NCBI GenBank assembly: GCA_963971305.1 | Contig: OZ020313.1 | Location: 24,592,602-24,656,601 of the forward strand | DNA: 64,000 nt | DNA from: Arcuatula senhousia | Lineage: Eukaryota; Mollusca; Bivalvia; Mytilida; Mytilidae | Direction: 5' to 3' | Shown here: in pieces, positions 36,679 to 47,460 of the stretch | Position numbering within the stretch: position 1 is the first letter of the stretch | Layout: every line of letters starts with the position of its first letter | Made by a program: the position numbers and the translations under genes | The notes under the pieces: model-generated | Told to the model about the DNA's origin: nothing | The model's input: the letters and a program-made list of their open reading frames with translations, nothing else | Databases searched by the model: none

Positions 36679-37940
36679 CTGAAACAAGAGGCTCCCAGGA
36701 GCCTAAATCGCTCACCTAGTCTTGATGTCAACCCTATATTTTGTAGAGCTACATGAGCTGAACATTTAAGCAAGCAACAGTTTTTCTTTATCTACTATAG
36801 TTTTCATTCTATAGGCCAAAAACACGAAAAACCGTTATTTTAGGGGCCGTAACCCTTATTAAGGGTCATCTGACAACTTCGATCCTATTGAGACTTTTGT
36901 AGAGCTAAATGAACTGAACATTTAAGCAAGCAACAGTTTTTCTCTATCTGCTATAGTTTTCTTTTTATAGGCAAAAAACATGAAAAAAAAACATCATTTT
37001 AGGGGCCGTAACCCCTATTAGGGGTCATCTGACAACTTCGACCCTATGAGACTTTTGTACAGCTAAATTAGCTCAACATTTAAGCAAGCAACAGCTTTTC
37101 TCTATCTGCTATAGTTTTTTATCTATAGGCCAAAAACATAAAAAAACATCATTTTAGGGGCCGTAACCCCTATAAGGGGTCATCTGACAACATCGACCCT
37201 ATGGAGACTTTTGTACAGCTAAATGAACTGAGCATTTAAGCGAGCAACAGCTTTTCTCTATCTGCTATAGTTTTCTTTCTGTAGACCAAAATCATGAAAA
37301 AACATCATTTTAGGGGCCGTAACCCCTATAAGGGGTCATCTGACAACTTCGACCCTATGGAGACTTTTGTACAGCTAAATGAACTGAACATTTAAGCAAG
37401 CAACAGCTTTTCTCTATCTGCTATAGTTTTCTTTCTGTAGGCCAAAAACATAAAAAAAAACCATCATTTTAGGGGCCGTAACCCCTATAAGGGGTCATCT
37501 GACAACTTCGACCCTATGGAGACTTTTGTAGAGCTAAATGAGCTGAACATTTAAGCAAGCAACAGCTTTTCTCTATCTGCAATAGTTTTCATACTATAGG
37601 TCAAAAACATGAAAAAACGACATTTTTCACCTTTAAGGGGCTGAATCCCCTATAAGGGGTCATCTGGCAACTTTGACCAAATGGAGACTATTGTAGAACT
37701 TTTGATGCTGAAGCAGTAGGGTGGCATCAGATTTCATCTATCTCTTATACTTTTCGATTTACAAGCCAAAAACAGTAGTCTGACCCCCCTGGTCTATTTT
37801 TATCAACGGCGGCCATGTTTTTCGACGAATCAAAAATCCCCACATCAGTTCTGTGGGGGATACCCTAAAGTACCACCAGACTAAATTTGGTTTGAATTTG
37901 TGCAGCGGTTTCAGAGGAGAAGAGGTTTGAAGAAAAGTTA

Positions 37941-37971
<31 letters not shown>

Positions 37972-38895
37972 ACGACGACGACGACGGACGCCAAGTGATG
38001 GCAATAGCTCACATGGCCTTTGGCCAGGTGAGCTAAAAAGCAACAACAACAACAACAAAAAAACTCGTGCGAATTGGGACAACAATATGAAAGAAACAAC
38101 CAAGTTCCAGGCAAAAAAAAATAATAAAACTGCAAATCATGATTCCTTCAAATACATGAAATATTTATGACCAAAAACTAGTCTAGGTCCACTTTCAAGT
38201 TAATGATCGGTGCCATAGAACCCGTAAAAATGTTTTCTGGTTTATTTTTAATATGAGGCAGGCTACGTTTAACCTGTAACGCTCCCGAAGTTACTAGTAA
38301 TTTTATTAATTTTTTTTTCGAAAATAAAAACAAACCAGCTTTTCTTGTGGGTTACGCATGCGTTTAATGACGTCTAAAATTTTCAAAGAAAAAAGCGTTA
38401 AAAAGACGCCGAAAGTTCGGGAAAACGGGCGCGATAAACCGGACGTTGAAGGAAAATTCAGCTAATAGTACAACTAAAATAATGACATTTCTACCATTAA
38501 CACTCCCTTCGGGAGCGTATCAAAATTATGATGTTGTTATGATTATTATTATCTAAATTTAATGGCAATGATGTAGAGACTACCCGAAAGTTACCCGTTT
38601 ATATTAAGGAATTTGTGTTTTCTATATAAGGTAACAAACCTTGCTTATTACTTCCAGTCGTTAAATTCCTTTCCACAACCAAAACTTTTTGCTGTAGATT
38701 GTAAACTGTGGACTGTAAACTAGCAATTTGCTTCTCCAATTCTACCCTCAGGGTGGCCTCTTGGTTTAAGATCTGGTTTATGTAAGCGGTCATGTCTGGT
38801 GGCAGCTTTGGTGTTGAGGCTATGCCTTGGTCCAGAAGAGCAGACGACATATTGAACCACAGGAAGAGAATAAAAGAAAGAATTTGCACCTTCAT
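36269..38895 (-). CDS. C1q domain-containing protein, two-exon gene
   Basis: A secreted lectin-like C1q-domain protein, a family that in bivalves binds microbial surfaces. The model joins exon 1 (38640-38895) to exon 2 (36269-36678) across a phase-1 intron of about 1.96 kb, giving 221 residues. Residues 1-19 form a signal peptide, about 44-76 a coiled coil for trimerisation, and 90-221 the globular C1q domain with its typical MFSAYLTAN start, a GIFTAALSGVYLISVTVAS core and the SVFSAYLL end. The intron is mostly a pearl-like element. A TATA-like box and a poly(A) signal are present. It could be functional: there is no internal stop. An alternative donor at 38652/38651, also phase 1, would drop four residues. 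Confidence 0.85.
36683..38039 (-). mobile_element. Pearl-like element, copy 2, in the C1q intron
   Basis: On the minus strand it starts TTTTTAGCTCACCTGGCC with a terminal hairpin, carries a GTC microsatellite (37938-37990 as GAC on plus), then about six tandem units of 155-164 bp, each with GGGGCCGTAACCCC-type and GTCATCTGACAAC words on plus (unit marks at 36842, 37001, 37156, 37312, 37471, 37635), and ends with the hairpin AGGCTCC-TG-GGAGCCT and CTTGTT. The ~160-bp tandem core is the hallmark described for bivalve pearl elements. It ends within a few bases of the C1q exon 2 acceptor. Confidence 0.75.
38640..38895 (-). CDS. C1q gene exon 1 (signal peptide, coiled coil)
   Basis: ATG at 38895 opens a hydrophobic leader (MKVQILSFILFLWFN) cut near residue 19, then a heptad-rich stretch with L/I/V at a and d positions. 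The donor chosen is CAAG|GTTTGT, leaving one base of a split codon that matches the phase of exon 2. The frame runs on into the intron and stops at 38599, which is not coding. Confidence 0.82.
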
Positions 38896-38994
38896 TTCAG
38901 GAACAATGGTACTTCGAATAAGTGACCTAATGCGAGATAAGTCTTATCTTAATCAAACGATCTGCTGAACGTCTGTCTTAATATGTGTCATATT

Positions 38995-39004
38995 TATTTT
39001 ATAA
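38995..39004 (-). promoter_or_regulatory. TATA-like box of the C1q gene
   Basis: The minus strand reads GGTTATAAAATAAAT about 105 bp before the C1q ATG. A start site about 30 bp downstream would give a 5' untranslated region of about 70 bp. Inferred from position and motif only. Confidence 0.5.
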
Positions 39005-39219
39005 CCTGGAACTTGTGATCAAATTGATGATTGACTCTGCTGGCGGAGTTGTGTTTCCACTCATTCTCACTCACAACCGTATTGTGTTTTAGTTACTATT
39101 GCCGTAAGATCGCAATGGAAGAAAATAGGGGGTCAATGGGTAATTAATTCCCATGCTTTTTAATGGATAAAGGCAATGAGTATCGAAAAATATTAAAAAA
39201 TTTCAAAACGCCTTAAGTG

Positions 39220-39410
39220 ATCTTCACGTTTGTCAGAGAGCTTTACTTAAAGTGTTCTCCAAAATATAAATTTAAATCGAGCAGACTTCCTCGAATCCAT
39301 AGTGTCCGTTATCTCAAGCTCATGGGGGATACGTACGATATAGTCACCGACTCAGGATTGTGCGGTCAAAGGACATCATCGATAAAAACGGAAAGATGTG
39401 TTAAAAGAAA
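39220..39410 (-). pseudogene. Reverse-transcriptase relic, short fragment
   Basis: The plus strand keeps CACGTTTGTCAGAGAGC, GCAGACTTCCTCGAATCC, TCTCAAGCTCATGGGGGATA and AAAGGACATCATCGATAA in the order of 35284-35465, so it is a diverged fragment of the same RT family on the same strand. Confidence 0.5.
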
Positions 39411-40377
39411 AAAGATTGAAAGTGCAATTGGACAAACTTTTATTTTTGGCCCTCGGATCGGAGCAAAAAAAACAAAAATGTTTCAAACAGGTATCAAAAT
39501 TAAAAACAAAGACTAATCTATGCTTTGGAGAAAAAATATCGTTAACATTAAAGAAGTTTCAATTGAAAATTTAGACTAGTATTCACTATGAAGCTTCTCC
39601 ATTAAAAATGAGTTACTGTCGAAGCAAGTAAATAAAAGTAATAACAAACTTTTAGGATCAATCTCAAAGGTCAAAGAGAAATTAAAGACAGAAGAAAGAT
39701 ATTTACGGAAGAGTAATAGGTTTCTGGTAACATTTCATGACTAGCGTGGCACCTACACAACTTACCAAGATCGTAGAATAGTCTTTGTAAGCGAAGTGGA
39801 ATCGTACCGAGCATAGTACGAACGTAAAACGACCGTAGTGAAACTTAGTGATCGTAGAAGATGCGTAGGTGGGTCGTAACCGGTCGTGGTATAATCATAG
39901 TATGGCCATAGCAAAGTCGCTGAAGCAACGAACTGCACTCGTCGTTGTCGTAGTGGCATCGTATTTAAATTTGACCATTGAAAATGAATTCCTCGTGACC
40001 TGTCGTACAAACATACATTGTGTGATGACACTTCACTAAATCATTATTGCTTGAAGTGGCTGGATTTGAATTATATGCATCTTATTTAGACCATGGGCCA
40101 ATTGCATAACCGCGAGCAGTGCCAAATGGCCTCGTTGAAGGCTGCTGGCGGTTGTCCATTGTGGTTTTTCTAAATTGCCGTTTAATTGTGGGCTGTGTCG
40201 CGTACACTTATTCCACATCTCTTTATTTTCTATACATACCCTCTCTGGGTCTTCAAGGACTCGTGAGGCCGTCGAGCATTCCACGCCAGCCCTGTCTGTC
40301 ACTTGCTGCTGTTTCTGCTCTCTGCCATGTGTTCCATACGTTTTCATTTCTTTCTTTTTCAACAGTTCGTCTCCAGG

Positions 40378-40530
40378 CTCCGGCGCCACAAAACTTCAAA
40401 AAATACTCAAGTCTGAGAATATTCTCAACTCATTGTGACGTCATCAAATTATAAAGTTTTGATTGGAGTTGCCATGGAAAATAAGAATATTCTCAGACTT
40501 AAGTATTTTTTAGGTTTTGTGGCGCCAAGG
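40378..40530. mobile_element. 153-bp MITE inside the LINE
   Basis: Long inverted repeats of about 45 bp meet around a short centre: left GGCGCCACAAAACTTCAAA and the mirrored TTTTTAGGTTTTGTGGCGCC at the right, with AGTCTGAGAATATTCT arms. CCAGG is duplicated on both sides (40373-40377, 40531-40535). Taking out the element plus one CCAGG rejoins the LINE frame between the NTW and RRTVE parts, so the borders are exact. Confidence 0.8.
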
Positions 40531-42977
40531 CCAGGTGTTCTTTTGTCTTCCAGCTTTTCTTTTACCTTCAGGCGTCCAGGTTAGTGCTATCTTGATGTTA
40601 CTGTTACTTTTTCTACGTAGAATGTGACCTATGTATCTGCACCTTCGCACTTTGATCATATGGGACAGTGGTGTGGTCTTGGTGCTGGTGTACAGATCGG
40701 TGTTTGAGATCTTCTTAGGCCAATGTATCTTCAATATCCTACGTAGGCATTTGCAGTGGAATATGTCTAACCTCTCTTCATCGTTTTTCGTTGTTCTCCA
40801 TAGTTCTGTGCTATAGAGCAGTACAGGAATTACGTTGACATTAAATAATCGTAATTTAGTTCTGGTACTGTTCTTTGGTGATTTCCATACCTGGGCTAAG
40901 GCACAGTAGGCAGTTCTTGCTAGCCCCAGTCTCCTTGTTATGTCTCTTTCGGTGCCACCGTTTTTGTCCATGGTTGTTCCTAAATATAGGAAGGAGTCTG
41001 TATCTTCCACCTCAGTGTTGTTTATTCTGACTTTCTGCTGGTTCTTACAGTTCATTCTCATTGTCATTGTTTTCTTTGCATTTATGTTAAGCCCAGTGTA
41101 CTTTGCAACATCATGTAACCTGTTCGTTTTCTCTTGCAAGTCGGTGAATCTACCTGCTAATAGGGCAAGATCATCAGCGTAGTCAAGGTCTTCAAGTCTG
41201 GTGGTAAACTTCCATCTGATGCCCCTGCTCTTGTTGTTGGTGTTCCTATTATCCAGTCAATGATGATAACGAAGAGAAAGCCTGACATAACACAACCTTG
41301 CTTCACCCCAGTTTTAACTTCGAACCACTCTGATGTTTTACCGCCTTCTAGGACACAGCACTTGCTACCCATGTATATGTTCTTAATGATGTTAACAAGT
41401 ATATATCAGGAACACCATAGTGTCTTAAAATTTTCCACATTCTTTCCTGTATGATGCTATCAAATGCTTTCTTAAAATCTATAAAATTTAAGTATAGTGG
41501 AGCATTCCATTCTTGACATTGTTCCAGGATGTTACGTAGGATAAAGACTTGCTCAGTTGTTCCATGGCCACTTCAAAATGCTGCTTGTTCGTCTCTGAAT
41601 TGTTGATCTACTCCGTCTCTCATTCGATCAATAATAATTCTGCAGAAAATCTTCGATGGAACAGATAAGAGAGATATGTCCCTGTAGTTGTCGCATAATG
41701 TCAGGTTACCTTTCTTGGGAATTTTAACAATCAAATGTCGCTTCCAATCAGTTGGGACTTCCTGTTTGTCAATTATTCTATTAAAGAGGGAGAGAAGGCA
41801 TTTAGTTGATGTTACAATGCTTTCTTTTAATAGTTCTGGATTGATGTTGTCAATGCCTGGGCTTTTTTTACTTTTAAGTTTCTTTATCGATTTAATGATT
41901 TCGCTAATTGTAATATGTCAAGTGTTTATTGTTTCTATGGTATGGTTGTTTTCTACATTGCAGTTGTCTGGAATTATGGTGTCCTCAGTTGTGACATTCA
42001 GGACTTGCTCAAAATGCTCTTTCCATCTATCTAAAACTTCATCTTCTTGCATGAGCAGTTTGCCCTCTTTTGATTTTATACCACAGGTGTTCTTTCTTCT
42101 GTTATTATTTAGTTCCCTTGTAAACTTGTAAAGGTCACTAAGTCTGTTTTGAGAGACTGCCTCTTCTGCTTTGCGCGCTACTTCTTCACGCCATTTTCTT
42201 TTATCTGCCCCTGCATAGTTTTTTATCTCTTTATCTTTTTCCCTGTATTGGTCTCTCTTCATCTCTTTGATTCTAGCAGAGTTTGTGTTATTTATTTCTT
42301 CTTTTATTTTCCTTCTTTGTTCGATGGCAGTGTAAGTTCTGTCTTGGATCCATTCCTTCCTATCATATTTCTTTGTACCCAGTATCTGATCTGCGCTTTC
42401 GTTGTACACTTGTGATATCTTTTTCCAATGCTCGTCTATGGTATCATTCTCCTCAGTAAGCTGTTGAAATCTATTCTTAAGATCGATTTACAAAGCTTTA
42501 CAAACTGTTGGATTCTTCAGTTTATCTATGTCATAGGATGTTCTGGTTTTCTTCCTTTGTTTAACATTTCTATTTAGTCTGAGCCTTACTTTGCATACTA
42601 CGAGATGATGGTCACTATTTGCGTCTGTCCCATGCATTGTTCTTACGACTATCAAGGTACCTTTGTACCTTCCATTTATCATAACATGGTCTATTTGGTT
42701 CTTGTCTCTGCAATTGGCGATTCCCAAGTATATTTATGTATGTCTCTATGCTTGAAGTGTGTTCCACCAATTACAAGATTATTCAAAGCACAGAACTCTG
42801 CTAGTCTTTAACCGTTCTCATTCATGATGCCAATTCCTTCACGAACCATCACTCTTTCCCAGCCTTCATTTGATGACCCAACCTTTGCATTTGCGTCACC
42901 CATGATGATGATAATGTCATGCGTTGGAATAGTGTCTATTTCTTTCTGTAGTTGGTCATAAAATGCATCCTTTTCAT

Positions 42978-44105
42978 CTTCAGTTGTATGCTCTTATATA
43001 TTTTCGATTACTGTGTTGGAAAGAAACGGTTAACATGTTTCCAAAATTTGACAACGTTTGGCTGTTACTTTAAAATTTGATAAATTCATCTGTTTGGTCA
43101 TTGTTGTAATATTTTTGGCTTCTGTTTTTGATTTAACAAATCTAATATTCTACCGGTTTTCCAAGTTTTTACTCCAAGCGTTTCTGGTGAAGGTTAATCC
43201 AGAAAAGCGCTTCACACGCAGTGAAATTTTGCTGTTGTACATTTATCAAAATCATTTCAATATGTGGGTCGTGTCTTTCTGGCACATATTCCATATTGTT
43301 TCGTTTTTAATATTATTTTAGAGTTTGGCTTTAGTGCCGTGTGGAGGTCGTAGAAAGCTTCCCCGTGCTTCAGTTATATGCTCTTGTATATTTTCGATTA
43401 CTGGAATATGTGTTGGAAAGAAACGGTTTACATGTTTCCAAAATTTGACAACGTTTGGCTGTTACTTTAAAATTTGATAAATTCATCTGTTTGGTCATTG
43501 TTGTAATATTTTTGGCTTCTGTTTTTAATTTAACAAATCTAATATTCTACCGGTTTTCCAAGTTTTCTACTCCTAGCGTGTCTGATGAAGGTTAATCCAG
43601 AAAAGCGCTTTACACGCAGTGAAATTTTGCTGTTGTGCATTTATCAAAATCATTTCAATATGTGGATCGTGTCTTTCTGGCGCATATTCCATACTGTTTC
43701 GTTTTTAATATTATTTCAGAGTTTGGCTTTAGTGCCGTGTGGAGGTCGTAGAAAGCTTCCCCGGGCTTCAGTTGTATGCTCTTATATATTTTCGATTACT
43801 GGATTATGTGTTGGAAAGAAACGGTTTACATGTTTCCAAAATTTGACAACGTTTGGCTGTTACTTTGAAATTTGATAAATTCATCTGTTTGGTCATTGTT
43901 GTAATATTTTTGGCTTCTGTTTTTGATTTAACAAATCTAATATTCTACCGGTTTTCAAAGTTTTCTACTCCTAGCGTGTCTGATGAAGGTTGATCCAGAA
44001 AAGCGCTTCACACGCAGTGAAATTTTGCTGTTGTACATTTATCAAAATCATTTCAATATCTGGATCGTGTCTTTCTGGTACATATTCCATATTGTTTCGT
44101 TTTTA
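42978..44105. repeat. Tandem array, about 395-bp unit, inside the LINE
   Basis: Three units start at 42978, 43368 and 43767, each with CTTCAGTT.TATGCTCTT, AAACGGTT.ACATGTTTCC, GACAACGTTTGGCTGTTACT, and CCAGAAAAGCGCTTCACACG-type words. The third unit is short by about 50 bp. The array splits the LINE endonuclease frame between the SPTNDSDE and EHTTEDE parts. Units differ by a few percent, so the amplification is fairly recent. Confidence 0.75.
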
Positions 44106-45309
44106 ATATTTCATCAGAATCATTTGTTGGACTATAAATTTGCAGGATTGTGAGTTTTGCAAACCTGGAAAAGAACCGTGCACTGAAGATTCTATCACTG
44201 ATGGGATTCCATTTAATGAGGCTGGCCTTGCTTTCCTTGTCCAGTATAAGACCTACTCCAAGATGGTGTGTGTTATCATTCCCTGAATATAATATTGTTT
44301 CACCCGTTGCTGTTTTCGCTTCTCCAAACCTTGCCCATCATATCTCGCTTATTCCCATGATGTTGAGCTTATATTTCTTAAATTCATTGATGACATTAGC
44401 TGTTTTGCCTGTTTAGTACATAGTTCTCACATTCCAGCATCCTAATCTTAGATGGTTCTTAGGAGTGGTTAAGGATAGTTTCAGTAACTTCTGACCCATG
44501 GCTTCCTCATGGCTTTCACCAGGTGTCTTCATATCCTCAGGTTCCCAGTGTAAGTAAGCTTCATCTGGGATCATGCATGTTACATCTCCACATCCTATAG
44601 TAGCGTTCAATATTTCTTTGGTTTCCGTAATCAGATATTTTTTAAAGAAAGAGGTGACTAGCCCCTTGTCCAACCCCCTACTTGATGTTTGGAGGACCAA
44701 CGTGGATTGTTTTTCAAGGTTTCCTTCCTTTAGGTAGATGTCCCTGAAGGGCTTAATGGTCTCCACCAACCATGGCTTTTTCTGTCAGAGTTTCCATCTC
44801 TAAGATGAGTTACCAACCAAGGTTAATGACTCAAACATCTGGCCATCTTTTTAACGCATAGATTGGGCAAGGTTGATGAGTGTAAGGGCATGTCCACACG
44901 CCAGTGGACCTACACACTGCATCCCTGGGGCCGTTGCTGCTCCGAAATCTCCTTCATATTAGCCTTGAGTACTAGACCCAAGTTACCATGTGTTGCCCCG
45001 GGGAGGCACTTGAAGGAGTCTTGGTAGTGTAGAGGTTATGTACTGGCAGGGCAAGATTTCCGCTTACGCTACTCTCCCTTTCACCTACAAGTAGGCTAGC
45101 CAGCGGCAGTAAAAATCTAGAGACGTTCGATCAATACCACACTAGACGCATAACACCACCCTGCGACAAGTCACCAACACACCGTGACCTGTCGTACTAT
45201 GGTCATATTACTGCCGTACTCTTAGTCACACTGGCTACGATTTAACATAGTTGAGGAGGTCGTGGAGAGCGTAGTAAGATCGTGGTCAGTGTGACGAGGT
45301 GTATGGGTC

Positions 45310-46050
45310 CAAATTATACATAAACAGTTTAAATCAGTCAATGTTAGATTATGTTTTATTTGATGAAATTGTTCTTGATTATTTGAGGTGAACTTTATGA
45401 AGTTCTTGATGAAGGGACTTAAGTTTTGCCTATCGTCGTTACAATTAAGTTATAAAGCAGCCCTCACGTCTTACTACCACAGTGCGACCACTGCCTTCAT
45501 GGCACAAAATCATAATTACTAGTAACCAAATCGAGCTATATCAACGTTTGCTATAGATGAAACACTAAAGTTCCTTTCATCGGACATTGAAAACTGTAGA
45601 ATCGACATAGACAGTGCATAGGACTCTCTTGATGGCAAATATCTGGAACAATTAGAAGCATTCGCGAAAATCATCCTAAAACAACTGTTGTTATTCCGAT
45701 TTTAGTTTAAACATATTTTATTTGTAATAAAACAAAATGGATTGGACACAAGTAAGCTCATACTTAGAAAGTCCTCTCCCCAATACAATGAGAGACATTA
45801 CAATGAAATATATAATAAGGTACAAGATCGTACATTTTAAATTAAATAGAAAAGAAATCAAATTTACGAGCTATAAGCAGATAATAAAACAACGATAGAA
45901 GCTATCAGAAGTAGAAGAATTCAGAAGTAATGAAATTTCACAAAAAAAAGAAAGAAAAAAGTGAATGAGAGAGAAAAAAGACAAAGTGCTGATGAGATGA
46001 TTGTCCACTTAGAAATTCTACGTAATTGTAAACCTTTTGGATCGTTTAAT
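45310..46050. other. Intergenic, no gene seen
   Basis: AT-rich DNA. It may include the 3' tail of the LINE relic at 46055. Confidence 0.35.
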
Positions 46051-46054
46051 AAAC

Positions 46055-46330
46055 TCAAAAACATTTTCTAAAAATTAGAATATTTTCATCGTATGAAAGC
46101 TCTTTACATCCTTGGGTAAGCGTATTTATATCAATGTTTTTTTTTTCATTCGGAAGCCAAGGAAGGTTATTTAAAAGTTGAGTTCTATCATTGTTATATA
46201 GAGGACATTCAAAAAGTAATGTTGTTTGTTTTCGATAGGGGAACCGCATCGGCAAACAGGGTTAACAACAAGATTTGCTCTAAAAAGATCACAATTAAGA
46301 AAGGAGGCAGAGCATTTAAGTTGTGCTAAA
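46055..46330 (-). pseudogene. LINE C-terminal fragment (CCHC-like end)
   Basis: The minus strand encodes, over two frames, NCDLFRANLVVNPVCRCGSP followed by IENKQH and FECPLYNNDRTQLLNNLPW. A C-x-C-G..E..H....C pattern followed by a PLYN..R..LL stretch is typical of the end of LINE polyproteins. A frameshift near 46225 and the lack of an RT domain show that it is a decayed 3' fragment. Confidence 0.6.
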
Positions 46331-46339
46331 ATAAATTGT

Positions 46340-47260
46340 TATTCCGATGTCAAATGATCGATATGCCCCAGCCCGGCAGTGTTTTTTTACCGACATCTTA
46401 CCTATAGAACACTAATTAATTTAGATGTCCCCTCTGCAACAATGCATGTCACGGATATGAAGATAGCACTGAAAAATCTTGCAAGAAGACAATTAGAAAT
46501 GAAGAACGACAATTTGGGATATATACATGTAGTACTGTGACACATATATACATAGAGCAAAACAACCAAAACTGAAATGTACTTCAAGTACTAAAGTATA
46601 GACTACATGTAAGTACAGATATAGGTTTGCAAAAGAGTTTTTTTGGTTTTGTACTCACTAACAAGATCTGAAACCTTGAAATGAGAGTTAGTGATAATTG
46701 TGTTATGGGTTGTTGTAGCATAAGAAACTGCTTAGAATAATAGGTTCATTGAAGATATTTGTATTCTAAGAAAATATAATCCCAAAGAAGCTAAAGAATG
46801 CACAAACAGGCCTTAAAAGAACTCAAAAATGAAAAAAAAATGAAGACAAGAATAACCAGATACTAAGGTGACCAAATATAACAAAAACATGGCTACCTAT
46901 ATGAAAGATTACAATTTATGCAAACTAGAAATTCGTCCCTTTCAATTACACTATACTGCAATAGCATAGTGATTTATTTCAATAAAATCTGTCAAAGTCA
47001 GAAATGACTGGATTTCGTTTAACAGGAAGTAGGTGAGTGACAGACCTGAATTATGAGAGCCCATCCCGATGCTGTATACCAAATATTAAGTGGTTGTGAT
47101 TAGAAGTTGCTGAGAAAACTGTTACAAAAATTTTTTCCCCGCCCGCCTGCCATACAACATTTTACGGTATAGCCAGGACGTTTTACTCCGCGAAATTGAC
47201 TAATGAGTTACCTGGCTGAGTCATTTTGCAACATAGCAAGATCAGTGGATTGCTGAACTC
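46340..47260. other. Intergenic, no gene seen
   Basis: Nothing recognised beyond AT-rich sequence. Confidence 0.35.
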
Positions 47261-47289
47261 TGATTATTATGAGGCAAAATATGATGATG

Positions 47290-47460
47290 GGTTTTTATAG
47301 TCGTGACTATAGGGGAATGCCCCTCTGCAGCGACTATTGCAGTAAAACTGCTGAAGACTCGCTACACTGTGGCATGGGTCGTCCAGCCCATGACACACCA
47401 CCGCCAATGTTAGCTGCTCCAGAGTATCATTTGTTGTCGCTGGAACAGTGTCCGTCTTGC
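47290..47460 (-). repeat. Dispersed repeat family D, inverted copy
   Basis: The minus strand gives ATACTCTGGAGCAGCTAACA, GGCGGTGGTGTGTCATGGGC, TGGACGACC and a CTGCAGAGG end, matching 22260-22395. Frames on both strands here are translations of the repeat. Confidence 0.6.

Larger units (their letters stand above)
40250..44769 (-). pseudogene. LINE endonuclease-reverse transcriptase, broken (RTE clade likely)
   Basis: Order on the minus strand: APE endonuclease start RLGCWNVRTMY (44413-44769), IYSPTND (about 44110), then, after a tandem insert, GDANAKVGSS (about 42890) and the C-terminal SDHHLVVCKVR motif (42488-42727). A basic linker follows at 41918-42409. The RT palm gives FIDFKKAFDS (about 41480), GVKQGCVMSGFLF (41260-41320) and the catalytic YADD (about 41180). 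The C-terminal part (40510-41139) has FLYLGTTMDKNGGTERDI and KLRLFNVNVIPVLLYSTELW. Several frameshifts and an internal stop (about 41575) make it dead. The YLG..D..I..R..LAR C-terminus resembles RTE/BovB-type proteins; the exact clade is inferred. Confidence 0.75.
40009..45182 (-). mobile_element. RTE-like LINE inserted with a 15-bp target duplication
   Basis: CGTGACCTGTCGTAC occurs at 39994-40008 and 45183-45197, directly outside the LINE-derived sequence, and is taken as the target-site duplication. Subtracting the nested MITE (153 bp) and the tandem insert (about 1.13 kb) leaves about 3.9 kb, in the range of RTE-type LINEs. The coding part lies between about 40250 and 44770 on the minus strand. 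No poly(A) tail is seen, which also fits RTE elements. Confidence 0.6.
39750..45302. mobile_element. TIR element split by an RTE-like LINE
   Basis: The outer ends pair: left ACCTACACAACTTACCAAG (39751) and, on the minus strand, ACCTCGTCACACTGACCACG (from 45300), both going on to a GATC-TA step. The two halves (39750-40008 and 45183-45302) are rich in CGTAG, TCGTAC, ACGAC words in both orientations. Without the LINE the element would be about 370 bp. This gives a third element with a motif-mosaic interior. Confidence 0.5.

Noticed and set aside
36383..36682. 99-codon plus-strand frame over C1q exon 2
   Set aside because: Antisense shadow of the C1q domain exon.
37759..38135. Minus-strand frames with poly-Arg/poly-Ser tracts
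   Set aside because: Translations of the GAC/GTC microsatellite and ends of the pearl-like element in the C1q intron.
40119..42415. Several plus-strand frames of 80-147 codons
   Set aside because: Antisense shadows of the minus-strand LINE coding sequence.
43058..43875. Repeated plus-strand frame with VNPEKRFTRSEILLL
   Set aside because: It recurs only because the 395-bp unit is tandemly repeated; there is no domain and each copy ends differently.
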